This document shows positions 15,308-23,750 of a stretch of DNA of 25,696 nt, one piece after another. Made by a program: the position numbers and the translations under genes. The stretch's first letter is position 1; each line of letters opens with the position of its first letter. Source of the stretch: Tissierellia bacterium (GTDB lineage Bacteria > Bacillota > Clostridia > Tissierellales > Tepidimicrobiaceae); the NCBI GenBank assembly GCA_012798935.1, contig JAAZMG010000030.1:1-25696 (forward strand), written 5' to 3'. Below the pieces are notes generated by a model. It was given only the letters and a program-made list of their open reading frames with translations, ran no database searches and was not told the origin of the DNA.

Positions 15308-15910
15308 CTAATCCAATATTTCCTCATCTAGCTTTTCCATTCTTTCACTTCCTAGCATACCATGTAAAAAAGAATAGGTAGAATCTATCCATTCTTCATA
15401 ATCATATTTTTCATTTATTAATTTCTTTACTCTTTCCCTTAATGTTTCCAATTCATCTATAACATACTTTAACTTTTTTTCCTTATCTTTAAGTTCTTTA
15501 TAACCATAATCAACGGTAGCTTTCAATAAATTAAAATTTAACTCTCTTATATCTTGAGGAATAGTTTCTAGTTCAAAAGTTATATCATCTAATTCTTCAT
15601 TTATATCTTCGATTCTACCCTTATATTCGTCTAATAACCCAACGGTTTCTATCTTGTTTTCATTGTTTATTGCATCAGATATACCTAAAATCATTTTCAT
15701 AGCATGTAATTTTTCTTTTTGAAGAGTAGCAACTGTCCTTTCTAACTCTTTTCCTTTCTTCACCATTTCAATTAATTCTTCTTTAATATATTGAATATTT
15801 TTGTTTTTTACATTCCCAAATAATTTTATCCAATCCTCATCCTTTATTAACAAAGGCACTTTGTTTTTCAGTATAATGTTTTTATCTAAATCTATATTTT
15901 TAAACATCAT
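15308..15910 (-). CDS. Unknown coiled-coil protein
   Basis: 200 aa. No known family recognised. It is strongly charged and helical with no signal peptide or membrane segment. Two long coiled-coil stretches are evident, about 37-75 (KNIQYIKEELIEMVKKGKEL) and 90-168 (a DEYKGRIEDINEELDDITFE region, then KDKEKKLKYVIDELETLRER), ending in a short acidic tail. The start ATG at 15910 is taken, with a second ATG directly after it; GGAGGAG precedes by five or eight bases. It is the first gene of the acpS-alr stretch and its start region lies against a 17-bp perfect inverted repeat that covers the likely -10 box. Confidence 0.75.
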   Translation of the reverse strand: MMFKNIDLDKNIILKNKVPLLIKDEDWIKLFGNVKNKNIQYIKEELIEMVKKGKELERTVATLQKEKLHAMKMILGISDAINNENKIETVGLLDEYKGRIEDINEELDDITFELETIPQDIRELNFNLLKATVDYGYKELKDKEKKLKYVIDELETLRERVKKLINEKYDYEEWIDSTYSFLHGMLGSERMEKLDEEILD

Positions 15911-15922
15911 TATATCTCCTCC

Positions 15923-15961
15923 ATTTATACATATTATACTACAAGTATAATATGTATAAAT
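15923..15961. promoter_or_regulatory. 17-bp perfect inverted repeat covering a -10 box (candidate operator)
   Basis: ATTTATACATATTATAC (15923-15939) and its exact complement (15945-15961) flank a five-base centre. On the minus strand the downstream arm contains TATAAT, a plausible -10 box for the coiled-coil gene, and the repeat ends directly against its GGAGGAG ribosome binding site. It may be a repressor operator, or an mRNA hairpin that hides or protects the start region. No T-run follows, so a terminator is unlikely. Confidence 0.55.
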
Positions 15962-15982
15962 AAGGTATTAGGGCTAATTTTA

Positions 15983-17272
15983 TTATCTATTTATTAAATC
16001 CTTCGCAGATCTTTCTGCATTAAACATAATTCTCTCTACATCTAAAGTCTTTATTTCCCTATTTTCCATTAAAATATTACCATCTACTATTACCGTATCT
16101 ACATCGGAACCCTGTACAGAATATGCTAAAGAAGATACTACATTATGCAATGGATAAAAATGAGGTTTATCCATATCTATTAATATTATATCTGCCTTTT
16201 TATCTACCTCTATAGAACCAATTTCATTATCCCATAATAAAGCTTTTGCTCCATTAATAGTAGCCATTTTTAGTGCATCTATAGCTGGTACAGATATGGC
16301 ATCCATATTTACCGCCTTATTTACTATAGCAGCTAAATTAATTTCTTCAAACATATTTAGATTGTTATTGCTAGAAGAACCATCAGTGCCTAAAGCTACA
16401 TTTACTCCTTTTTTTAACATCTTGTCTATAGGTGCAAAGCCACTGGCAAGTTTTAAATTGCTACCTGGATTGTTCACTGGATTTACATTGTTGTCCTTTA
16501 ATATTTCAATATCTTCATCGTCTACATGAACACAGTGAGCTGCTACTGTGGGGATCTTAAATAATCCTAAGTCGTATACATGTCTTATAGGGGATTTACC
16601 ATAGATTTCAAAACTATCCTCTACCTCCTTTTTGGTTTCCGATAAGTGGATATGGATTCCTGTATTTAGTTCTTTGGCTAAGTCCATTATTTGGGCTAAG
16701 TAAGTTGGACTACAAGTATAAGGTGCATGGGGCGCCACCATTACCTTGATCCTCCCATCTCCTTTATTATGCCAATTTATATATAGATTCCTTGTATCAT
16801 TTAACTTTTCTCTTTCCTTACCTGCCTCTTCTATTAATCCCCTAGTCAAAACTCCTCTCATACCCGATTCTTTTAATCCCTTTCCTACTTCATCCATAAA
16901 AAAATACATATCACAAAATGTAGTAGTTCCAAATTGAATCATCTCTACCATGCTTAGTAGAGAACCCCAATAAATATCTTCAGCTGTAAGATTTGCCTCT
17001 ACAGGCCATATCTTTTGAGTTAACCATTCATGTAATGGTAGATCATCAGCATAGTTTCTAAGCAAAGACATACCAATATGGGTATGAGCATTTATTAGTC
17101 CTGGCATAGCAACTTTATTTTTACCATCTATAATTCTATCAACTTCTATATCCTGTTTTAATTCACCTATATGTTTTATTTTGTCTTTTTCAATATAAAT
17201 ATTTGTATTTTCTACTACTTCATTCTTGCCATCCATAGGCACCAAAGTTACATTTTTAATAAGTAAATCCAT
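15983..17272 (-). CDS. Amidohydrolase, MtaD / S-adenosylhomocysteine-type deaminase
   Basis: 429 aa, usual length. These zinc enzymes deaminate adenosine-type compounds (5'-methylthioadenosine, S-adenosylhomocysteine, 5'-deoxyadenosine). Metal ligands are seen in order: HTH (63-65) in MPGLINAHTHIG, His209 with Glu212 in GIHIHLSETK, His246 in VAAHCVHVD, and Asp297 in LGTDGSSSNNNLNMFEE. The WLTQKIWPVEANL stretch (83-95) is typical of the MtaD/SsnA group. The start ATG at 17272 follows GGAGG by six bases, with an extended -10 box at 17304-17312. It stands alone between a terminator upstream and the coiled-coil gene's inverted repeat downstream. The exact substrate cannot be told from sequence alone. 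Confidence 0.9.
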   Translation of the reverse strand: MDLLIKNVTLVPMDGKNEVVENTNIYIEKDKIKHIGELKQDIEVDRIIDGKNKVAMPGLINAHTHIGMSLLRNYADDLPLHEWLTQKIWPVEANLTAEDIYWGSLLSMVEMIQFGTTTFCDMYFFMDEVGKGLKESGMRGVLTRGLIEEAGKEREKLNDTRNLYINWHNKGDGRIKVMVAPHAPYTCSPTYLAQIMDLAKELNTGIHIHLSETKKEVEDSFEIYGKSPIRHVYDLGLFKIPTVAAHCVHVDDEDIEILKDNNVNPVNNPGSNLKLASGFAPIDKMLKKGVNVALGTDGSSSNNNLNMFEEINLAAIVNKAVNMDAISVPAIDALKMATINGAKALLWDNEIGSIEVDKKADIILIDMDKPHFYPLHNVVSSLAYSVQGSDVDTVIVDGNILMENREIKTLDVERIMFNAERSAKDLINR

Positions 17273-17303
17273 AGTATTCCTCCTCCAATATCTACTTAAA
17301 TAT

Positions 17304-17312
17304 AGTATATCA
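17304..17312 (-). promoter_or_regulatory. Extended -10 box for the amidohydrolase gene
   Basis: TGATATACT on the minus strand (TATACT 17304-17309, TGA 17310-17312), just downstream of the preceding terminator and about 30 bases before the start codon. The -35 is weak. Confidence 0.45.
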
Positions 17313-17335
17313 TGTTAAATAGAAACTTTTATGCA

Positions 17336-17375
17336 AAAACTATATATTATTTGCCAGCAAATAATATATAGTTTT
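17336..17375. terminator. Intrinsic terminator of the dppA-DUF1893 operon
   Basis: A 19-bp perfect stem (17336-17354 with 17357-17375) around a CA centre, beginning about 18 bases after the stop codon of the DUF1893 gene and ending in GTTTTTGC on the minus strand. A T-run on the plus side too (GATTTTTTGC) suggests activity in both directions. Confidence 0.8.
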
Positions 17376-17392
17376 GATTTTTTGCTTATTAT

Positions 17393-17809
17393 CTATTTTC
17401 CTAAAAAGTTTTTTATTCTTTTCAATAAAACATCTCCATTCTCTACATCTTTGGATAATTTTTCTATAGGACATATGTCCGTCTTATCCCTGTTTTTTAT
17501 ATAAGGACAAATCTCGTCATAAGCATAGGCTATATTACTTTTTCTTAGAACATCTATGGCACTATTAGACATTAGTTGAGCATAAACCTCCTTTATGCCT
17601 ATATACTTACACAGCATAGCTGCTCCTTTTCCTATAACCCTATCGGCTATGGAAGCTCCTTTTAAATCTTCCTTCATTTCAGTAGCCAAGGTATACATAG
17701 GTTTTATACCCTTTTCACTACTTTTAAATATTAAGTTCCCATCCTTTACTACTGCTATACATAGGTTTTCTTTTTCTAAATATTCTTTAGCTATTTCTAT
17801 ATCTTTCAA
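17393..17809 (-). CDS. DUF1893 domain protein
   Basis: 138 aa. The pattern CIAVVKDGNLIFKSSEKGIK (17-36), then GASIADRVIGKGAAMLCKY (50-68) and ICPYIKNRDKTDICPIEK, matches the DUF1893 family, which is related in fold to cytidine-deaminase-like proteins. The conserved Asp, Lys and late cysteines are present; the function is unknown. The start is TTG at 17809, eight bases after AGGAG; no in-frame ATG fits. It follows the DppA-like gene by 40 bases and ends in a strong terminator, so the two form one operon. Confidence 0.88.
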   Translation of the reverse strand: MKDIEIAKEYLEKENLCIAVVKDGNLIFKSSEKGIKPMYTLATEMKEDLKGASIADRVIGKGAAMLCKYIGIKEVYAQLMSNSAIDVLRKSNIAYAYDEICPYIKNRDKTDICPIEKLSKDVENGDVLLKRIKNFLGK

Positions 17810-17849
17810 TTCTTCATCTCCTGCCCTCTACTTTTCTAGATTGTTCTAA

Positions 17850-18650
17850 CTATTGTAATAAAAATTCTATGGCCCTAATTACCTCCATATAATCCTTGGT
17901 TTTAAGTCTTACTATTTTAGGTTGAATTTGTTCTGCATTAGGATAGAAAGATTTCCTAAAGGCAATATCATGTTGATTGTACTTTATCTCCAATTCAAAT
18001 TTCTCTGGCATTTCAAGATTACATAGGTATAGGTTTTTCTTTAAACTATCTTTTACTCCATTTTTTATAAGTTCTAATGCTAATTGGGGGTGGATGTTTA
18101 TTGTAGAATTCCCTATTCCTTCTTTTACTGGAATAGTAACTATATTTTCGTTTATTTTTTTAACCTCGTCACATATACCTAGATCCCCACTTAAAAACAC
18201 TACAGGTACATGTAAGTAACTGGCTATATATGAATGGAGTAAAAACTCGGACAAATATTCTCCATTAAGCTTTATATAATCAATACCAGTATGCATACTA
18301 TGGGATAAGGGGTTAGTATTGGTTCCACCAGCAGAATGATAACCTATGAAAAGTAGTGCATCAAAGGTTTCATCTAGCTCTTGCACCATAGAATATATAT
18401 GACCACTCCATCCTCTTATAAGCTTAGTATTTTTAGGTAATAAATTATGGTCTATATTTCTCCCAGTTTCATGGGCATCTTTTATCCATATTTCATCTGC
18501 TCCTGCACTAATAGCTCCTTCACAGGCAGCCTTTACTTCTAAGGTCATTTGATGGGCAAAAGCCTTGTAGTCTTCCTTAAGTTTTTCAGTTTCATCCCAA
18601 TGGGTAACTCCCGTAACACCTTCTATATCAGCACTAATAAATATCCTCAT
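17850..18650 (-). CDS. DppA-like D-aminopeptidase (M55 family)
   Basis: 266 aa, close to Bacillus subtilis DppA. M55 enzymes are dizinc peptidases that release N-terminal D-amino acids such as D-Ala. Metal ligands sit where expected: Asp8 and Glu10 in SADIEGVTG, His60 in DAHETGRNI, His105 in IGYHS, and the catalytic region PLSHSMHTG (114-122). It has no signal peptide, so it acts in the cytoplasm, possibly on wall-derived D-Ala dipeptides taken up by the cell. The start ATG at 18650 follows AGGAGGG. It is the first gene of a two-gene operon with the DUF1893 protein and diverges from the MATE exporter. Confidence 0.92.
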   Translation of the reverse strand: MRIFISADIEGVTGVTHWDETEKLKEDYKAFAHQMTLEVKAACEGAISAGADEIWIKDAHETGRNIDHNLLPKNTKLIRGWSGHIYSMVQELDETFDALLFIGYHSAGGTNTNPLSHSMHTGIDYIKLNGEYLSEFLLHSYIASYLHVPVVFLSGDLGICDEVKKINENIVTIPVKEGIGNSTINIHPQLALELIKNGVKDSLKKNLYLCNLEMPEKFELEIKYNQHDIAFRKSFYPNAEQIQPKIVRLKTKDYMEVIRAIEFLLQ

Positions 18651-18690
18651 ATATTAAACCCTCCTTGTGTAATAATGCCTTGTTGTTTTA

Positions 18691-18699
18691 ATTATATCA
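18691..18699 (-). promoter_or_regulatory. Extended -10 promoter of the dppA-like operon
   Basis: TGATATAAT on the minus strand, about 40 bases before the start codon. TTAACA lies upstream, but at a 19-base spacing, so the -35 is uncertain. Confidence 0.5.
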
Positions 18700-18772
18700 G
18701 CATTAAGAAATGTTTTGTTAATTTTTCATATATTTTTACCTAATATATAAAAATATTTTTATCTTTTCTCAA

Positions 18773-18801
18773 TTGATATAAAAACAAAAATATATTAGTA
18801 T
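18773..18801 (+). promoter_or_regulatory. Possible promoter of the MATE gene
   Basis: TTGATA (18773-18778) and TAGTAT (18796-18801) with 17 bases between, in very AT-rich DNA about 50 bases before the gene. It is the best candidate, but the base composition makes chance matches likely. Confidence 0.3.
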
Positions 18802-18852
18802 ATATTTATATGTTTTGAGAGTCTAATTAATTTTAAAAGGAGAGGAATTCAT

Positions 18853-20217
18853 ATGGAACATAATGATCTATTAACAGGGGATTTGAAACGCAATCTGCTA
18901 AGGATATCCCTTCCTACTATGTTTGGATATATATTACAGGCCGTATATGATATGGTAGACATGATATGGGTTGGGCGTATTTCTGCTTCTGCTGTAGCAG
19001 GGGTTACTATTTTTTCCACGGTTTTTTGGCTAGTAATTGTACTTAATGAAATTATAGGCACCAGTTCTGTTTCTTTAATTACCCAATCTTACGGAAAAAA
19101 AGATATTGAAAGAACTAGAAAAATTGTAGAACAAACCTTAACCTTTAAAGCTTTGGTTGCTATTATATCAGCTTTAATAATCTCAGTGATTTTAGAACCA
19201 TTGTTATCCTTTTTTACAACAGATGAAATAGTGCTCAAATCTGCTTTAGACTATGGATATATAAGGATGTTCTTCTTGCCTATTATGTTTTCTTCCTACT
19301 CAGTAAATACGGCTCTAAGATGTTTAGGCGATGCAAAAACCCCTATGAAGATAATGGTCATATCTTCCATTGCCAATATAATCTTAGACCCTATACTTAT
19401 GTTTGATAAAATTCCAGGAACCAATATTCCTGGATTTAATATGGGAGTATTTGGAGCTGCATTAGCTACAGTTATATCTACTGTAATAGCTTTTTCTATA
19501 GGATTTTATATACTTCTTAAAGGAAATGACAAATTAAAAATAACCTTTAAAGGTTTATTTAAGTTGGACTGGGAAATCGATAAAAAATTGTTGACCATAG
19601 GACTACCCACTGGAATAGAAGTACTTATGAGGAATCTATCTAATGTTTTTACCTTAAAGTTTGTTTCCATATACGGAACCGATACAGTAGCTGCCGTAGG
19701 TATAGGTAGCAGATTGTTTGGTTTTGCCTTTATGCCTATTACGGGAATAGTTATGGGCTCTAGTACTGTAATAGGTCAAGCTCTAGGAGCTAATGATATA
19801 GATAGGGCTAGAGATACAGCTAAATTTGCAGCCATAGTAAATGTTACTATGATGGGGGTTTTAGCTTTAGTCTCCATATTATTTCCAAGGCAAATAATGA
19901 AAGTTTTTATAAAAGACCCTAATGTTATTAAAATCGGTATACCTATGATAAGATTATTAATTCCATCCTTAATATTAGCTGGATGGTCTTTAGGCTTAGG
20001 CTCTGTATTTACTGCTTCAGGCCATAATATCCCATTTTTACTATCAAGTGTTATTTCTAGATGGTGTGTCCAGATACCTATTCTTTATGTAACCACGAGG
20101 CTATTACATCTTCCTGTTATTTATGTTTGGCTTAGTTTCTTTGCTGCGGAGATTACAGAAGTGATAGTGGTTTTAATCCACTATAAAAAGGGGAAATGGA
20201 TAACAAATAGGGTATAA
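18853..20217 (+). CDS. MATE family efflux transporter
   Basis: 454 aa with twelve expected membrane segments in two halves. MATE proteins export drugs, dyes or metabolites in exchange for Na+ or H+. The opening LRISLPTMFGYILQAVYDMV (16-35), IGTSSVSLITQSYGKKD, LRCLGDAKTPM and the second-half repeat LTIGLPTGIEVLMRNLSNVF match the family, in the group of clostridial NorM/DinF-like exporters. The start ATG at 18853 follows AGGAGAGG. It is a single gene, divergent from the dppA-like operon and convergent with the DUF362 gene, sharing a terminator hairpin with the latter. Substrate unknown. Confidence 0.93.
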   Translation: MEHNDLLTGDLKRNLLRISLPTMFGYILQAVYDMVDMIWVGRISASAVAGVTIFSTVFWLVIVLNEIIGTSSVSLITQSYGKKDIERTRKIVEQTLTFKALVAIISALIISVILEPLLSFFTTDEIVLKSALDYGYIRMFFLPIMFSSYSVNTALRCLGDAKTPMKIMVISSIANIILDPILMFDKIPGTNIPGFNMGVFGAALATVISTVIAFSIGFYILLKGNDKLKITFKGLFKLDWEIDKKLLTIGLPTGIEVLMRNLSNVFTLKFVSIYGTDTVAAVGIGSRLFGFAFMPITGIVMGSSTVIGQALGANDIDRARDTAKFAAIVNVTMMGVLALVSILFPRQIMKVFIKDPNVIKIGIPMIRLLIPSLILAGWSLGLGSVFTASGHNIPFLLSSVISRWCVQIPILYVTTRLLHLPVIYVWLSFFAAEITEVIVVLIHYKKGKWITNRV

Positions 20218-20249
20218 ATAGGATGGATTACTTAATCTATCCCATTTAT
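20214..20249. terminator. Shared hairpin between convergent MATE and DUF362 genes
   Basis: A 17-pair stem with one mismatch and one G-T pair (14 bases apart, core GGATGGATTA against TAATCTATCC) includes the stop codons of both genes, which are only 14 bases apart. The T-runs on each side are short and interrupted, so it should act in both directions but may be leaky. Confidence 0.6.
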
Positions 20250-21335
20250 CATTCTTTGTAAAAAGTCTATTATGTCTTTAGCCCTTGGTGGACAACCTTC
20301 AATATTTTTTTCAAATCCTGCAGTACATGTACCCACACCTATACCTTCTTCCTTTTTATCTTTAAATCCCTGACCTATACATATTTTTTCATTTATATTA
20401 TCAAGAAAACCTTTATCCTTTAACCTATCTAAAGCATGAATAAGGCTACCATAACAAGCAGAACAAGCCATATCATCATCTATGTATTTTGCAAGTTCCC
20501 CTATAACCCTTGTTTTTGGTATAACCATAGGGATTGTATCCTTATTTAATTCTATCATATTATCCTTTTCTAATTGGGTACTTCCAACTCCTATTCTCTC
20601 TGCTATTTTTATATATGGAACCTCCTCTATACTATATCCTAATAATTCTGCTGCATAAGCATCTATTAATACTGGATCCATTCCAACAATTATCCTATTC
20701 ATTTGAACAGGATTTCCTCCTTCTTCAAAGTTTAAATCCCCTATTACCCCATCTACTATAATTAAATTTTGTTTTACTATTTTATTAAGATAAGCAATAG
20801 GTTTATGAAGCCCTATAGTATGAAACCTTCTCTTTTCCTTGTTTGGAATACAACCTTTAATGTTCTTTAGTGCACAAGTAATATTAGTTTGACAATGCCC
20901 TTTCAATACTGGCATATTAATAAGATAATCTAGCTTCATTATTTCGTTACATACTGATAAAGTCATTTCATCTACCTTATGTTCCTTATATTTATCTTTT
21001 TGAAGATCTATAAGGGGTATATTATACTTTCTGGATAATCCTTCATATCCACATGTTTTAAAAGCCAAAGAAGTCTTATCCCCAATCCAAGACCCTTCTA
21101 ATATAGATATTTTTGTAAACCCTCTAGATTGAAGATATTCTATAACACCTTCCACCAATTCAGGAGAAGTTGTAGCTCCTGAATTAGATGGTTTTGCAAC
21201 TACCAGATTAGGCTTTATGCCTATTGAAGAATCTTTTTTTGGTATACGCTTTTCTATTTCCATCTCTTTTAAAATTTTCTTTATCATTTGTTTTGGCTTA
21301 TCCCCATATATAACAAATAAAGAATTGTTTATCAT
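20232..21335 (-). CDS. DUF362 domain protein
   Basis: 367 aa. The DUF362 signature is spread across the N-terminal two thirds: IKPNLVVAKPSNSGATTSPE (41-60), ISILEGSW, YLINMPVLKGH, CALKNIKGCIPN and DPVLIDAYAAELLG. The C-terminal region carries a set of cysteines (MACSACYGSL, GVGTCTAG, EGCPP) that could bind metal or an iron-sulfur cluster, but there is no classical 4Fe-4S ferredoxin motif. The molecular role of the family is not established. The start ATG at 21335 follows AAGGAG. It is a single gene with a good promoter at 21371-21399. Confidence 0.88.
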   Translation of the reverse strand: MINNSLFVIYGDKPKQMIKKILKEMEIEKRIPKKDSSIGIKPNLVVAKPSNSGATTSPELVEGVIEYLQSRGFTKISILEGSWIGDKTSLAFKTCGYEGLSRKYNIPLIDLQKDKYKEHKVDEMTLSVCNEIMKLDYLINMPVLKGHCQTNITCALKNIKGCIPNKEKRRFHTIGLHKPIAYLNKIVKQNLIIVDGVIGDLNFEEGGNPVQMNRIIVGMDPVLIDAYAAELLGYSIEEVPYIKIAERIGVGSTQLEKDNMIELNKDTIPMVIPKTRVIGELAKYIDDDMACSACYGSLIHALDRLKDKGFLDNINEKICIGQGFKDKKEEGIGVGTCTAGFEKNIEGCPPRAKDIIDFLQRMINGID

Positions 21336-21370
21336 TTTGATTTTCTCCTTTCCTTAAAATCCTTACTGCT

Positions 21371-21399
21371 ATTCTAACATTCATATTAAATTATGTTAA
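21371..21399 (-). promoter_or_regulatory. Promoter of the DUF362 gene
   Basis: TTAACA (21394-21399) and TAGAAT (21371-21376) on the minus strand with 17 bases between, about 35 bases before the start codon. Confidence 0.6.
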
Positions 21400-21449
21400 G
21401 AACTGGAATAATAAAACCCTTTATCTTATGAGCTAATTATAATCCTATC

Positions 21450-21477
21450 TTGCATGTTTATTCATTAGTCTTATAAT
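21450..21477 (+). promoter_or_regulatory. Distal promoter of the first binding-protein operon, with ARG-box-like motif
   Basis: TTGCAT (21450-21455) and TATAAT (21472-21477), 16 bases apart. TGCATGTTTATTCA (21451-21464) overlaps the -35 and resembles an arginine-repressor half-palindrome. The same block, with the same seven-base gap to TATAAT, recurs before the second copy at 24811-24838. This and the proximal promoter are the main content of the 358-bp gap after the DUF362 gene. Confidence 0.4.
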
Positions 21478-21554
21478 TTTTCATTTTCCCAGTTTCTTTA
21501 AATATATTCGCCCTCTTGTCATCCCTATGTCTTCTCATATTTTAGCCATTTTGC

Positions 21555-21616
21555 TTTATGCATTTTGAAAGTATACATTGCCTTGTCCCACTTATAAAAA
21601 ATATTTATGCATTTTT
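21555..21616 (+). promoter_or_regulatory. Repeated TTTATGCATTTT boxes upstream of the proximal promoter
   Basis: TTTATGCATTTT at 21555-21566 and again at 21604-21616, the second ending about ten bases before the -35 box. Related boxes stand before the second copy. They could be binding sites for a regulator of amino acid uptake. Confidence 0.4.
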
Positions 21617-21626
21617 AGTTATTCTA

Positions 21627-21655
21627 TTGCAATATTATTCATTATGACATATAAT
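21627..21655 (+). promoter_or_regulatory. Proximal promoter of the first binding-protein operon
   Basis: TTGCAA (21627-21632) and TATAAT (21650-21655), exactly 17 bases apart and conserved with the same spacing before the second copy, about 40 bases upstream of the start codon. Confidence 0.75.
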
Positions 21656-21693
21656 ACTAAATAACAAAGTAAGTTTATTAGGAGGAATGTAAA

Positions 21694-22542
21694 ATGATTA
21701 AAAAATTTAATAACTATGCAACCTTAATAATTGTTATCTTATTATTATCATTGAGTTTAATAGGTTGTAGCAACTCTAAAAAAGTATCAACATCAAATGA
21801 AGCTGTATCAACTATAGAAAAAATTAAGGATTCAGGTAAAATTGTTTTAGGAACCTGTGCTGATTATCCGCCTTACGAATTCCACAAACAAATAGACGGT
21901 AAAGATACAATTGTAGGCTTTGATATTGATATTGCCAAGGAAGTTGCTAAGGATTTAGGGGTGGAGCTTGAAATAAAGGATATGGATTTTAATGGGCTTT
22001 TAGCAGCTTTGGATACTGGAAATGTGGATTTCGTTGTAGCTGGCATGGTGCCTAAGGAGGAAAGGAAAAAAAGTGCTGATTTTTCAAAAGTATATTATAA
22101 TCCAGATCAAGGATTTTTGGTACGAGTTGAAGACGAGGAAAAATATAAATCTATTAGTGATTTAGATGGCATGAAAATTGGAGCACAAAAGGGAACTATG
22201 CAGGAAGATATGGCCTTGGAGATGTTCCCAAATTCAGAAATTAAATCCTTAGGCAAGATTACCGATTTGGTTTTAGAATTAAAAAACGAAAAGCTTAGTG
22301 GTGTTGTGCTGGCAACCCCTGTTGCAACAGCCTATGATAAGGCAAATCCAGATTTAACACTCTCTCCTCATATAAGCTTTAAAAAGGAAGATGTAGAAAC
22401 AATGGAAGAAGGAGTAGCGGTAGCCATAAAAAAAGGTGAGCAAGAGCTAGTAGATTCTATAAATAAAACTATAGACAGAATAACAGAAGAAAAACTACTT
22501 GAAAAGTTTATTCAAGATGCCACAGCCCTTTCAGAGGAATAA
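21694..22542 (+). CDS. Amino-acid-type ABC transporter substrate-binding lipoprotein (copy 1)
   Basis: 282 aa, family 3 solute-binding protein. A lipoprotein signal ends in SLIGC (Cys25 lipidated), so it sits on the outer face of the membrane. The fold marks are all present: GTCADYPPYEF (53-63), GFDIDIAKEVA (75-85), DFNGLLAALDTGNVD (98-112) and Arg124, which holds the ligand's carboxylate. Compared with E. coli glutamine- and histidine-binding proteins, Val119 replaces the Thr/Ser (Thr70 of GlnH), and Ala207 (LATPVA) replaces the Asp that grips the alpha-amino group (Asp157 of GlnH). No permease or ATPase gene is in view. AGGAGG precedes the ATG by eight bases. It is first in an operon with an aminotransferase and a dehydrogenase. 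Confidence 0.92.
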   Translation: MIKKFNNYATLIIVILLLSLSLIGCSNSKKVSTSNEAVSTIEKIKDSGKIVLGTCADYPPYEFHKQIDGKDTIVGFDIDIAKEVAKDLGVELEIKDMDFNGLLAALDTGNVDFVVAGMVPKEERKKSADFSKVYYNPDQGFLVRVEDEEKYKSISDLDGMKIGAQKGTMQEDMALEMFPNSEIKSLGKITDLVLELKNEKLSGVVLATPVATAYDKANPDLTLSPHISFKKEDVETMEEGVAVAIKKGEQELVDSINKTIDRITEEKLLEKFIQDATALSEE

Positions 22543-22586
22543 AAGCAAAAACTTTAGTAACTGTTTTGTATTAGGAGGAATAGTAA

Positions 22587-23750
22587 ATGAAACATCATTT
22601 TATATCAAAAAGATACTGGAATTCCATTTCTACTCCAATGGGCAAGTTATCCAATTTAACATACTCATATGATGATCTTATTGATCTTAGCCTTGGGGAT
22701 CCAGATATTACAACTGATGAAAGAATTATTAAAGCTACTTTTGAAGATGCAAAAAATGGCCATACCCATTATACAGACCCTTATGGAGATCCAGAATTAA
22801 GAGAAGAAATTTGTAAATATTATAATGAAGAGTTTAACCACAAGGTGAAAGAAGATGAAATAATAATAACAGCAGGTGCTTGCTATGCTATGTGGCTAGT
22901 TTTGGAAGCCATATTAGATGATGGGGATGAAGTTATTATCCATGCTCCATACTTCACTCCCTATCCACACCAAATTAAATTGGTTAGAGGTAAACCGGTT
23001 ATCTTAAACACCTATGAAGAAGAGGACTTTCAAGTTGATACTAGGAGATTGAAAAACCTTATTACCAATAGGACAAAAGCTATTATAATTAATACTCCTA
23101 ATAACCCAACTGGGACTTGTTTCACAATAGAAACTTTAAAAGATATAGCTAATATAGCAATTGAACATGATTTAATAGTCATTGCAGATGATATTTACAC
23201 ATTATTTAGCTTTGAAAAACCTTTCCTGCCAATAGCTAGTTTGCCTGGGATGAAGGAAAGAACTATAACAATAGGTAGTTTTTCAAAAGATTATGCCATG
23301 ACTGGGTGGCGTTTAGGCTATATAATAGCTCCTTCATTTATTATAAATGTATTGAAGGATATCAATGAAAATAGTTTATTCACAGCTCCTTCTATTTCCC
23401 AAAGGGCTGCACTTCATGGATTGAAAATGAGGAACCATATTCAGTCAGCTATTTTAGAAAAGTATAAAAAACGTATTTATTATACCTATGAAAGAATCAA
23501 TCAGTTAGAAAACATATCTGTAATGCACCCAAGGGGTAGTATATATTTGTTCCCAAATATTAAGCAAACAGGATTATCTTCTGTAGAAGTAGCTGATAAA
23601 ATTCTAAAAGAAGCTCATATATTAACACTTCCGGGAATTGCTTTTGGTGATTGTGGGGAAGGTTATCTGAGAATAGCAGTTACAGTGGGAATGGATAAAT
23701 TAAAAGAGGCCTTTGACCGAATAAATAAAATGTCTATTTTCTCAAAATAG
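22587..23750 (+). CDS. PLP-dependent aminotransferase, class I/II
   Basis: 387 aa, fold type I. It would move an amino group between an amino acid and a 2-oxo acid. Lys234 in SFSKDYAMTGWRLGY (231-245) binds pyridoxal phosphate; NNPTG (172-176), ADDIY (200-204, Asp and Tyr near the cofactor) and a late Arg in LRIAVTVG complete the site. The overall pattern is that of aspartate-type aminotransferases of subgroup I-gamma; substrate cannot be fixed. The start ATG at 22587 follows AGGAGG. It lies 44 bases after the binding-protein gene and 26 before the dehydrogenase gene, with an mRNA hairpin over its stop codon. Confidence 0.93.
   Translation: MKHHFISKRYWNSISTPMGKLSNLTYSYDDLIDLSLGDPDITTDERIIKATFEDAKNGHTHYTDPYGDPELREEICKYYNEEFNHKVKEDEIIITAGACYAMWLVLEAILDDGDEVIIHAPYFTPYPHQIKLVRGKPVILNTYEEEDFQVDTRRLKNLITNRTKAIIINTPNNPTGTCFTIETLKDIANIAIEHDLIVIADDIYTLFSFEKPFLPIASLPGMKERTITIGSFSKDYAMTGWRLGYIIAPSFIINVLKDINENSLFTAPSISQRAALHGLKMRNHIQSAILEKYKKRIYYTYERINQLENISVMHPRGSIYLFPNIKQTGLSSVEVADKILKEAHILTLPGIAFGDCGEGYLRIAVTVGMDKLKEAFDRINKMSIFSK

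Larger units (their letters stand above)
21450..22338 (+). repeat. Direct repeat copy 1: control region plus binding-protein gene
   Basis: This segment matches 24811-25696 in order throughout: distal motif, TATGC boxes, proximal promoter, ribosome binding site and coding sequence. Coding DNA and the last 100 bases before the gene are most alike; the middle of the leader has diverged. This end is set by where copy 2 meets the window edge. Confidence 0.85.

Noticed and set aside
17273..17335. SAM or SAH riboswitch before the MtaD-type gene
   Set aside because: The leader is only about 60 bases between the preceding terminator and the gene, too short and without any recognisable riboswitch core.
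18700..18852. Small gene in the gap between the dppA-like and MATE genes
   Set aside because: No frame with a start and ribosome binding site; the DNA is very AT-rich promoter-type sequence.
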